Assembly (NCBI GenBank): GCA_000697455.1
Contig: JNET01030580.1
Coordinates: 1 to 23,710 of the forward strand
Source: Basidiobolus heterosporus B8920
Taxonomy: Eukaryota; Basidiobolomycota; Basidiobolomycetes; Basidiobolales; Basidiobolaceae
DNA length: 23,710 nt
Reading direction: 5' to 3'
The notes under the pieces are model-generated. The model was not told the DNA's origin. It was given only the letters and a program-made list of their open reading frames with translations, and ran no database searches. The translations under genes and the position numbers were made by a program. Shown piece after piece: positions 1 to 9,212 of the stretch (positions are counted from its first letter, which is position 1; each line of letters opens with the position of its first letter).

Positions 1-82
1 CACAGCTGCCATTGCTAACGCAATCCGTAAGATCGCCACCGTCCAAGAAGGCTCGGGTAGTTTGTTCACCAACCGCGGTTAA
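1..82 (+). CDS. 3' end of an unidentified gene (last exon, partial)
   Basis: The second frame is open from base 2 to a TAA at 80-82 and ends in the residues GSGSLFTNRG. The region is GC-richer than the AT-rich DNA that follows and uses C-ending codons (gcc, atc, acc, ttc), as highly expressed genes here do. The protein starts outside the window, and I do not recognise the 26 visible residues. It could also be chance coding. It runs in the same direction as the kinase gene that begins 635 bp further on. Confidence 0.45.
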   Translation, partial: TAAIANAIRKIATVQEGSGSLFTNRG

Positions 83-716
83 TCAGTGTATTTTCATAGT
101 TATTATTTCATGATTTTCACGCTCTCACTACTACAATCTCACTACATTGATTTTCATTGAACATTCGTACATCCTACCACTAACTAGAAATTAATTTATT
201 AAACTCTTATATATCTTTGTGTTGGGAATGACTCGAATTTGACAATGTTAACCTACCTCCCTGCTAATCTCGGAGTTTGTTAATATGCGCCTTTCGAGAG
301 CACAAAGCATTGACATGACCATACTTGCATTGTAATATTGATATTATGTACCATCCATGCGGAATAGTGTATCATTCCACAACATTACTATGTCTACGCG
401 TTTCCCACAAATGAATGGAATTTGAGTAAACCGAAATTTAACGGTGAATTTAAACCATCCAACCCATCTGAAATTCATAGACTTGAATCCAGCCTGCCAA
501 TGATTCGAATAGAATTCCTTCTTTAAGAATTTACTGAGCGTACTTGCACTTGCACCACTCCTATACCATAGTAGCCAAATACTGAATTCACTCTTACACA
601 ACCAAACATATCTATTGATATATCCTAGTCAAGGCTCAACTTAACTCAAAACCTCGTACCAATTACCAACGAACTCTTTCGATTTCTTGTTCTTCTCTCA
701 AACACTCAACTCAAAA
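83..716. other. Intergenic region, no gene seen
   Basis: AT-rich DNA between the partial gene and the STK16-like kinase. An 85-codon minus-strand open frame (344-601) has no recognisable motif and no supporting context, so I treat it as chance. The last 100 bases are rich in C/T and A and probably hold the kinase promoter and 5' leader. Confidence 0.6.
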
Positions 717-2241
717 ATGGCCTTATCTAAAGCAGCCTCTGAGTTAAGAAATCTAGTCTATTTAGGTATGTCCAGTTGCATTCCGTTGCCTGTTCTGAAT
801 ATCAACGGGCGTAGTTTCAAGATAATCAAATTGCTTGGCGAAGGGTAAGGGCTTCCAGTTTGGTCCTTGGTAAACCATAACAGTGTATTAACTACTCAGT
901 GATTCCCTTCTGGAATTAGTGGATTTAGCATGGTCTACTTAGTACGAGATACTACCACAGATCGTCAATTTGCTCTTAAAAAAATCCAATGTCCACTGGG
1001 TACCGACACTTTCAAAGATGCCATGCGTGAAGCTGAACTATACAAACTCTTTTCACACCCAAATATCATCCGAGTCTTGGTAGAACTTTGAATGCTTCCC
1101 TAAGACGACATACATCTTCTAAACTACCTCTTTTCTCTTGGTTTTAGGATACTTGTGTGACTCAAGAAAGAACCGGAGACAAGGTGGTCTATATATTCCT
1201 CCCTTATTATAAGGTAAATTCACTCGCTGGTGTTATTACGTGGCATGAACGTTAACTGGTACATTGAAAGAATGGAACCCTTCAAGATATTTTATCGGCG
1301 AATGTGATGAATCACCTTCAGCTTCCTGAAAAGAAGATATTCAAGATGTTCCATGGGATTTGCTTGGCAGTTCGTGAACTCCATACTTTCGAACTACCTA
1401 GCATCCCAGTCACTTCGGAAAATTCAGCAGAATTTACTAGCTCAGAGAACGAAGACAATCGAGTGGCTTACGCTCATCGGGATATTAAGCCAAGGTATTT
1501 ACTTGTTTGAAACGTTTCCTTGAGATGTTGGTTGTTAACTTGGTTGATATACGCATTTTAGTAATGTCATTATTGGTGATGATGGTACACCCATTTTGAT
1601 GGACTTTGGTAGTGTGATTCGCGCAAGAACTGTCGTTAAAACTCGCCAGCAGGCTCTGTTAGAACAGGTAGGAGATCGAGTGTATGTTGGCTAAGTCTCT
1701 TTTCTCATCAACACCCGCACGTACAGGATCGTGCTGCGGAATTCTCGACGATGGCGTATAGAGCACCCGAGTTATTTGATGTAAAAACTGGTAGCGTGCT
1801 AAGCGAAAAGGTGGATATTTGGGTAAGTCGGAAAATGAAGTTTTTACCCAGATCCAAATGAACATCTAATGGCAATTTTCTTAGTCGTTAGGATGTTTGC
1901 TTTACGCAATGTCCTACGGACAATGCCCCTTCGAAGCGAATCAAAATGAACAAGGTGGAAGTATCGCCCTTGCCGTTCAAAATTGCAAATATACCTTTCC
2001 TAGTGATGATTTGTATGCTTGTTTGTGATTCTTTGAAGGGGGATTTTACCTGTAAACTAAAACCACCCTCGTAGATACTCGGAGCATCTTCGTGAGCTTA
2101 TCCGGTTTATGTTGGTTCTTGATGCTAAGCAAAGGCCCGACATTCATCAGGTACCTTGATTCATACCCTGTCAGAAAATGCTTGGAACTAACCTTTTGGC
2201 TGCAGGTCATTTCCAAGTTGGATGAAATGCTGTTCAATTGA
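717..2241 (+). CDS. STK16/Env7-like NAK-family Ser/Thr protein kinase
   Basis: Nine exons join in frame: 717-844, 920-1079, 1148-1213, 1271-1494, 1562-1667, 1727-1822, 1885-2012, 2075-2150, 2206-2241, giving 339 aa. The kinase domain fills almost the whole protein. It has the glycine loop GEGGFSMV (41-48), lysine in ALKKI (K63), catalytic HRDIKPSN (187-194), DFG (207-209), YRAPELF (239-245) and a C-lobe with DIWSLGCLLYAMSYG. The QxxL/AxxxYRAPE arrangement and overall size match human STK16 (about 305 aa) and yeast Env7, kinases of the Golgi/vacuole membrane usually anchored by lipid. An acidic Ser/Glu-rich insert (about 160-183) precedes HRD. Two in-frame ATGs exist (717 and 768). I chose the first, but the second would give a family-typical N-terminus. 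The gene converges on the TCP11 gene. Family assignment is firm; the exact start is not. Confidence 0.92.
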
Positions 2242-2557
2242 ACGGTAATGTAGTGGGGGAGAAACGGATCAGAGAAACGGATTAGAGAAACATAGGGATT
2301 TCTAACTATTCATTCAATTCCATCGATCGTTTATTTTTGTATGTAGAGTCAATAACAATCAATTAACCATGATTCTTGGAATGTCGTGAATTCAAGGGTT
2401 TATTTTGGCGAGTGTACTATCTTGATGTATAGGTTACAGTGGATTATAGAAACAGAATATCATTCAATAGCAGTAACAAAATACCGTCTCAATAGAAATT
2501 TACATAGTAATACAGGAAAGTGCGTAAGATATAGACGAGACTGGGATGGGTACAACT
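2242..2557. other. Convergent intergenic region
   Basis: 316 bp between the stop codons of the kinase (+) and the TCP11-family gene (-). It is AT-rich and should hold both 3' untranslated regions and poly(A) signals. A plus-strand open frame that starts here runs antisense into the TCP11 gene and shows no family features. No other feature seen. Confidence 0.6.
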
Positions 2558-4869
2558 CTACTCAGGCTCCTCTCGCAAACACTCTCGTATGAGGTCATTG
2601 TAATGATGTGCATAGACCTCCCGGTTGTGCTTGGCCAGCACGACTAATTTGCTGCTGAGAGACTGAAGTTGTACAGAAACCCCTTCAATCCCGTAGCTAA
2701 TGAGTTTCTCTAATGGAGGAAAACGTCCAGTTGCTAAGTGTTGAAAGAGAACCTCAGATATTCGACGAGAAAGTAATGCGTACACCGGATCTTTGGATGA
2801 AAGCGTTTTGTCAACCATGTTCCGGATAAATTCCTGATTTTCTAATGTAAGTGACTTGTGGGTAGAGGCCTCCGTTAGCGAGGCGATCAGTTGAACTGTA
2901 AGGTTATCCAGGATCGTTCCAGGATCCTTCAGCAGAACAAATAAACGATCTCTTAGTTGAGTTACAAGCGCTTGGTCTCTTCTAAATTCTGGCACAATAT
3001 TCTTGCTGAGCATTAACAACGCCGCCACAATAGTGACTGCCTGTGACTCGTTCTGATACTCGTACAAACGATCAACGTCAAGCAACAATGTTTCAGGACA
3101 GTTCTCGTGATGAACGACCGTCATGCTGAACACGGTAGACACCAGGGCCTCGTAGTAGACAAGTTCAAAGCGACTACTGACTCTCTGGTTGGTCTGCTGT
3201 TGCTTGTTCTTTAACGAGCCAACCGCCTCACGTAGCCATCTGTTGGTACGTTCTAACGTTACCATCTTGGCTTTCAGTGTTACATCAAATTTTTCTCTTT
3301 CGTATTCGATCCCATATTCTTGGATTACTGGGCGTAAAAGGTGCATGCGATAATTAGCTAAATCAAGTCGCATATCCTGTAGTACTTCTATCAAGTGTTG
3401 GAATACCATGGCTAGATCGGTCATCCCCTGAATGCTCCGGATTGCTTGATCACGTACTGGAGCACACAAGTGGAGCATGGTTTGGGTTAAGAACTTCATC
3501 AGCTTGGGGATGTCATACGAACCGGACTTGATTTGTTGTGTGATCAGCTCAATGTCTACTACTTCCTGGATCTCAGCGTGGATCGGACTTGATCGCGAAA
3601 CTAACTCAAGAAGCCTCTGGTAAACAAGTTGTGGTTAGAATAGAGCTGAATGGCCACGATCAAAAGAGATTCTTACATTCTTTACATCAATCAGTAACTG
3701 GGGCAGCCAGACTGAGTATCTTCCGTGGCTGAACTCCTCCCGAGCTGTATCATAAAATGCCTTGGTAGCCATTTCCCGAACACGCTCCTCAAGCTCGGTA
3801 CCCTTGGCGATTGTCAACTCAAAATCTGGGTCAAGTAAGAGTTCATGAGCGAGCTGTTCATTAGTCAGTATCTCCTCACTTGTAAAGCCTATCAAGATGT
3901 TAGATATTTGTCGGTCAATGCGCGCAAGTTGCAGTCGCTTGAAGTTAGACTCCGATTCGATGTCGGAAGTCTCAGAATCATCATCGTTATATTCTGTAAA
4001 AGAGCCTGGTACATTGTCGGGCATGGGGTTTTGGGGGACCTGTGTGGTCGAAGATTCATCAGCCACCTGCGCATCGCGTGCCTTTTGGCGTTCTTGGAAT
4101 AGTTTGGTAAGCGCCTCACGGCCGCCCACCTTAAATATTTGTTGTTCGAGTTCTTTGCGGTTCTCACTTAATTGCGGTTCATATTGAGCAGCAGCTGCTG
4201 GATAATCTTTAACAGTTGTCCAAAGACGATCCAGCTCCAAATAATGGCTCGTCATGCTGGAGATTATCTTTTCGTTATCCTTCTGCTTCCATACTTCAAA
4301 GATCTCATAATATACTTGAAGGTTCTCGATAAAGGTTTGTAAAAAGAGAGTGCCGTCAGGATTAAAGTATTTTCTTGACCAGGTTTCAAAACTTTGAATC
4401 ATCGCCAACCCAGACAAAACTAGCTCCTGAGACGCGAAAAATAAGAGTTAGTGGTGAAAGGAAGTGGATTTTGGTCATAATGTTGAAATACCTCTTCTTG
4501 TTTAGTTTGTGTAGTAAGTACTTCTTGCGAGTGAGCCACCATTAAGTAGGCAGTTAGAAATTGTTTCGCTAGGTTTTTATGACGGTTAAGAGTGTTTGAG
4601 GAAGCGTGACAGCGCCGAATGCGATGCAAAAGTTTAGAAGTGACGAAGATAAGGGTTTTAGATTGGATTAGCTCCATGACAGCCTCAACAGGCAAACGTT
4701 GAAGACGACGTAGCGTGATATTAAAGCGGTTGTATTCTTTGATAGTGGAGGCAAACGACCGACCGCTCCACCATCGGTGAAGCACTGTCACTGCCTCCTC
4801 TTTAGGCCGTCCGCTATCTCCTTGATACACGCTGGATATAGGTGGAGTTAATAGACTCTCTTTCAGCAT
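2558..4869 (-). CDS. TCP11/SOK1-family protein
   Basis: Three exons on the minus strand, 4869-4492, 4426-3677 and 3616-2558, joined by introns of 65 and 60 nt in phase 0, give 728 aa. The hallmark TCP11 segments are visible in order. LAHELLLDPDFEL lies in exon 2. Exon 3 has IELITQQIKSGSYDIPKLMKFL-type sequence across its start, then MRLDLANYRMHLLRP and GIEYEREKF. The N-terminal exon is basic and helical (KLLHRIRRCH and the following helix), and exon 2 carries an acidic Asp/Ser stretch (NDDDSETSDIE). In yeast, Sok1 was found as a suppressor of loss of cAMP-dependent kinase; animal TCP11 acts in sperm cAMP signalling. The biochemical role is not established. The start is the first true ATG; the open frame extends upstream only from a TTG. 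Length is near that of fungal Sok1-type proteins. Confidence 0.9.
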
Positions 4870-5687
4870 GATCAATCGTGGAAGGGTGAAGAAGATCAAA
4901 ATCCAAAAATCGCGGACTTTTATGAGGAAGGCTAATATTTATTGAAACCAGCTTACTAACCGGCTGACGACTGCCAGTAGCAGCTAATCAGAATAAAAGG
5001 CACGCAAATGAATGGTACACGAACTTAATAAAAATAGTCGCTGGGAATTGAGGAAATATACAAGGAGATATACACCTTATGAGTGAAGTTCATTGGATCA
5101 TGTCTATTGGGCATAAATTAAAATGTCCTCATTGATTGATTAAGCCGTCTATTTATACCATTTACTTTACTTAACCATTGATTTGCACCTAGCTTCACTA
5201 TTGTTTGAACCTAAAACCAATGGGCAGTGGACGGGCAGTGGATGGACTGTGGATGGACATGCTTCTTCGGATGGCCGCAATCACGTCGGGCATTTTGTGT
5301 GGGGAAGATGTACTGTCGATCCATATCAGAGATATCAACGCATACATGGTAGTTGTCTTTCCATGCAGGCCAGTAATTGTGTTTCTATGTACGCTAGCCG
5401 CGGCGGAGTAGAGGGATTCTATTCCATATGTGTCGCGTCAGGATTAAGGATGAACCCCATTGGCCAACCGCCGGCAGAGGAGGGTGGCTTCGAGAGTGAT
5501 TGAGTGGAATCTTTTACATCGTGATTGTCTCGTGACTTACTCGCCATAGGTTTCAATTAGAGATTTCGTATTGAATCGATTTGAAAAAAAGAAACCAGTC
5601 TGAGTTGACTACGGTACCGTTTAGATTGAAAAAGTTACTTTTAACCAAAAATTTGTTTCGTTTTATTCTTGTTAACTCGAGCAAAAT
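4870..5687. other. Divergent intergenic region with a GC-raised patch
   Basis: Lies between the starts of the TCP11-family gene (-) and the GPS2-like gene (+), so it should contain both promoters. Bases 5221-5500 are about 52 percent G+C by hand count, clearly above the flanks, and hold a 10-bp direct repeat (gggcagtgga at 5222 and 5233). Two overlapping plus-strand frames of 68 and 106 codons lie here in different phases. Neither resembles a known protein, so I do not call a gene. Confidence 0.5.
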
Positions 5688-6993
5688 ATGGCGGTTCTAG
5701 TACAACTTAAAACACCTTCGATTGAGCCCAAAAGATTAGAAGCTCTGAAAAAAGCCATTTCACACAGAAAAGTTCGTATAGAAGGTGACGCGCTTACTGG
5801 TTCTGAAGATGAAAACCAGGAAATAGACGTTGTGGAGGATGATAGTGTTGATCCACTACAGGCCCCCGCACCTATATCTTCCCCTCAAAACATTCTTGAC
5901 CCAGGATCTACCTCCAGCCTACCTTTAACTCAACAACCTCAACATACTACAAACTCATGCGACATCACTTCTCCCCCCAAAGATCCACCACCCCTCGAAT
6001 TGTCAACTTCAGTTGAGGTAGACATGCCAATTTCACAAAGTAATCATACCACTGATTCTCTGATTGAAAGCTCTTCCGAAATATCTACCTTACCCACTAA
6101 GTCCAACTCAAATGAAGCTCTTCTCGCGGAACTTCAAACTGAGGAGGAAAGGATAGTAAAAAAGATTGAAAAGTTGAAAGAAGAAAAACATAAGCTTTTC
6201 ATTGCTTTCAAAAGGATTATCTCCGAAGAAAACGAAGAGGGAGCAGTACAAGAAAGCGACCCTGAAGAGTATGTTGGAATTTACTTAGTGTTTATCGGGG
6301 ACTTTGCTGTTTTGGTTATCATCGTCTCTTAAATTGCACAACTCTTTCTTACATAACCCATTTCCCTCCAGTAGCGAAAAGACTACAGACACTATCAGGG
6401 AAAAATCCTCTAGTCCAATAGGTATTTCACTTCATCTTATTTCCCAGTTTGTAGTTTTCACAAAGTTGACTGAATGATTTGGTTCAAAACATTCAGATAC
6501 AGAAGAAAGCAAGAAACCACATGATCCTACGCGTACACGAGAGTCCTCATTCAGTATTCCCAACCCGGCCTTCAAGAGAAGACGTAGTCCGACCAATGCA
6601 CCACCTAATTACAATAATAGTCCCAATAATTATCGTAAAAACTCACGGACGGGCGCCAACACCCGAGGTGGTGGTGCTTTCCATTATCCTGGAAGAGGGC
6701 GTGCTTTTGTTTCACAATATCCGGTAAATATGAGCTTCAACCCAGTTCAAACGAATATAGCAGCTAATCGTACATATGATTATCGTAGAACCGGGGCCGT
6801 AATGGATATTACAATGGTGGGTGTTGTTAGATTTCGAAATTGTCCCAGACACACACTGATAGTTGATATTATAGAGCGCGATTTTAGAATGGCACCTGGA
6901 TTCATTCGGCCGCCATTGGTATATGGGCGCTCCTTAATGCATATCCCTCAAGTACAAGCAGATATATATGTCAGGCCTTCTCATTTTATCTAA
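5688..6993 (+). CDS. Coiled-coil/RG-rich nuclear protein, possibly GPS2-like
   Basis: Exons 5688-6268, 6372-6421 and 6497-6993 join in frame (phases 2 and 1) to 375 aa. Residues 1-140 are mostly Ser/Thr/Pro-rich and look disordered. Residues 147-182 form a charged helix containing EEERIVKKIEKLKEEKHKLF followed by IAFKRIISEE. This resembles the GPS2 segment LQEEKHQLFLQLKKVLHEEE. GPS2 is a subunit of the NCoR/SMRT-HDAC3 corepressor and uses this coil to bind its partners. The tail has FKRRRSP (a possible nuclear localisation signal) and RG/RGGG/PGRGR motifs typical of RNA- or chromatin-linked proteins. Two further introns, 6724-6788 (65 nt) and 6817-6874 (58 nt), are possible. Removing both keeps the frame (334 aa) and extends the RG-rich composition (NRGRNGYYNG), so the shorter model may be right. 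The gene itself is well supported; the GPS2 link is inference from one short helix. Confidence 0.7.
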
Positions 6994-7431
6994 GGAAACT
7001 CGATTTTTGTATTAACCTATCTATTTAATAGAGAGCCAACACCAACCCAGTTTCTAGGTTTGGATTCAACTTCCCTCACCCTGGGATGATTCGACACAAT
7101 ACTCAGTAGTATCCATTCGATAGTGCACGTGTTGGCAATATTTGATTCCCTCTGTTAGACTAAAGGATATAGATTTACATGATTTCCCACCCCCTTTTTC
7201 GAACTTGTATGACTACTGTTTCGCTTCTTGGTCTATTACTTTCTAATATTTGTTTTGTTCATAATGTTGTAGTCAAGTTCAAGCTAATCTCATATCGTTT
7301 ATTATGTTCCGGCGGCCTTAGTCCTAACCTTCAAACGAAATAAATGAGCTGCTGAAAGCGAGTGAAATCATGCGATGCTATTTCTAGCTCATAAGACTGT
7401 GCATATGTATTGTCCTCACTTACATTGGAAG
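6994..7431. other. Convergent intergenic region
   Basis: 438 bp between the 3' ends of the GPS2-like gene (+) and the Tctex-1 gene (-). AT-rich with T-runs suited to 3' untranslated regions. No open frame, repeat or RNA gene recognised. Confidence 0.6.
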
Positions 7432-8174
7432 CTATACGGCACACCCGTATGCAGTTACGATAACATGTACCACTTCATTGGTGAATTTGTACGTCGCCAT
7501 GGCTAGTCAAATTGGTTTAGAGTCAATTGTGAAATTCAAGAAATAGAAACTCACACATACCATCTTGCGAATCATCCCAGTAACATGAGTTAGCTGTGTG
7601 TATACCTGAACCATTGTTCTCGAGGATAGAGCAATTCACTAACACAATAAAGAAGTGATTCAGAAATTGTAAGCCTATGTACCCAAGAATGGGATAGGGT
7701 GGTTTTTAGTTGCCAAAGAAACATTCTGTTACCGATATACTTCAAGGACTTGTTTAAGAGAGATAATCTTTTCAGACAGGTTTCTGTGATAGTGTTGTTC
7801 CATTCCTTAGCACGGGAGTGAATATACGTTTGTTCAAGTATGGTATTTTCGACAGTCTAAAATAAGTCATAAGAAAAGAGAACTTCATCTTGGATGGATT
7901 TGATTGATACAATACCTGTTTCAGGATATTGGTTACTTGGTCAATGTCGAAAACTTTCTATATAAAGAGATGTTCATAAAGAGGGCCGAAAGAAAGACGA
8001 TTGTGCTATTTCTTCTTACTTTTGATTTCTCCGCAGAATTCTAAACACATCCAAGTATCAAGTATTAATAGACCTCTCAAATAGACCCTCAGTTTTATGA
8101 ATCAATACCTCGGTATTTTCGACTACCGCTGGTGCGTCTTCAGTAGTGGGAATCTTCTCATCTGTGGCTGACAT
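7432..8174 (-). CDS. Dynein light chain, Tctex-1 type (DYNLT)
   Basis: Five short exons on the minus strand, 8174-8109, 7957-7916, 7856-7733, 7638-7561 and 7502-7432, splice in frame to 126 aa. After an acidic N-terminus (MSATDEKIPTTED), the Tctex-1 fold can be followed along its length: VFDIDQVTNILKQ, a linking helix, YIHSRAKEWNNTITETCL, SLKYIVNCSILENNGSGIHT, then SCYWDDSQD and a final strand VVHVIVTAYG. Human DYNLT1 has the matching FKYIVTCVIMQKNGAGLHT and SSCFWDSSTDG segments and 113 aa. The protein is a homodimeric light chain that binds the intermediate chain of cytoplasmic dynein and links cargo. Introns are 151, 59, 94 and 58 nt, all GT...AG. No exon is long enough to stand out as an open frame, so frame-based gene finding would miss it. 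The first intron is the least certain junction. Confidence 0.93.
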
Positions 8175-8567
8175 GATGGTTTGTACGTTTACAAACAACT
8201 GTTAAGGATTGACAACAAAAAAATACCCGCAACACCAGATAGTGTTAAGAAACATATTTCATCATAAAGGTAGCCCCTTAAATTTGATAAGGATTAATTA
8301 AATGTTGATTTTAAAAAGATTTATTCCCAAGTTGACTCATACATCTAAACTGCGCCTCTATATCCTCACAAAATAGCATACAATCTGTGAAATAAGTATA
8401 CATCCATTGGAAACAATCCGTTAACGAGGGATTCATCATGAATAAAGAAGTAGGTCAAAAATGACATAAACGCACGTTTAGAATACCCAAGTTGGCATGC
8501 TTTATTATAGCTTAAATCCTATTTAGAACCATAACCAACTGTAGGAGGGGATATGTAACTGGAGTGT
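8175..8567. other. Intergenic region (DYNLT promoter, eL29 3' end)
   Basis: 393 bp between two minus-strand genes. It should contain the 3' untranslated region of eL29 on its right and the dynein light chain promoter on its left. AT-rich; no frame, repeat or RNA gene recognised. Confidence 0.6.
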
Positions 8568-8753
8568 TTATTGAGCCTTGACAGCAGCTCTGACAGCAGC
8601 TTGAGTACCCTTCTTGGCAAAGCGTTGGTTACGAAGGAACTTGGGGTCGACACCTCTGAGAGAAGGATGACGTTGAGCCTTAGGCTTCTTGATACCGTTA
8701 CGGTGAGCCTTACGGTTTTGGTTGTGGTTGGTGTGGTTCTTGGACTTGGCCAT
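8568..8753 (-). CDS. RPL29: 60S ribosomal protein eL29
   Basis: An uninterrupted 61-aa protein beginning [20 protein letters not shown] and containing [20 protein letters not shown]. This is the eL29 family, almost identical to yeast Rpl29 (59 aa) through the N-terminal half and of the short fungal/plant length rather than the extended animal form. It is very basic and binds 25S rRNA on the large subunit. Codon choice is strongly biased to C-ending codons, as expected of a highly expressed gene. The coding part has no intron; a 5'-leader intron is likely just upstream. It lies between RAD51C and the dynein light chain, all three on the minus strand. Confidence 0.98.
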   Translation of the reverse strand: MAKSKNHTNHNQNRKAHRNGIKKPKAQRHPSLRGVDPKFLRNQRFAKKGTQAAVRAAVKAQ

Positions 8754-8776
8754 GTTCGCTTACAACTTCAATGAAA

Positions 8777-8857
8777 CTACAAGTCAAACAAAGGTTTAGC
8801 AAACGAAATTCTCATAATGTTCTTGGCATGCTTTTGATGGATGGAACTAATCGTTAC
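8777..8857 (-). other. Probable 5'-leader intron of the eL29 gene
   Basis: Reading the minus strand, AAG|GTAACG at 8858/8857 and CTTGTAG|TTTC at 8777/8776 bound an 81-nt stretch with a T-rich 3' part. It ends 23 nt before the eL29 start codon. Leader introns are common in fungal ribosomal protein genes. It is inferred from splice signals only. Confidence 0.5.
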
Positions 8858-9212
8858 CTTCACAGATGTCAGTGGCGGAAAGAAAGAGTCAATTAGGCCT
8901 TGGGTATAATTTATGACACTGAACCTCCCAACAAACGAGTCTCAATTGTTAGTACGATTGTACAGGGGGTCTTCAAGATCGCCCAATTTTCATTTGATTA
9001 TTACTAATATTCATATGGTAACTGCCATAATATGAATTGCTAGGGTTTTGTGCATCACGTGGATCTATGCAAAGTGGTTTAAATATCATACTTGAGTCGG
9101 TTTATATGCCATGATTACTACTGAGAACACTAAATATCCAATTCAACATATTGCCATTTTAAACAAAAAATAATTAACGCGATCCGAGGAACGAAGCGGT
9201 TTCAATGGAGAA
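8858..9212. other. Intergenic region upstream of eL29
   Basis: About 355 bp holding the eL29 promoter and first leader exon (left) and the 3' untranslated region of RAD51C (right). AT-rich; nothing else recognised. Confidence 0.6.

Noticed and set aside
344-601. 85-codon minus-strand open frame
   Set aside because: No motif, no neighbour in the same frame and no convincing splice partners; likely chance.
5183-5503. Overlapping 106- and 68-codon plus-strand frames
   Set aside because: Two frames over the same bases cannot both be favoured and neither resembles a protein family. The raised GC explains the lack of stops. Kept only as a compositional observation.
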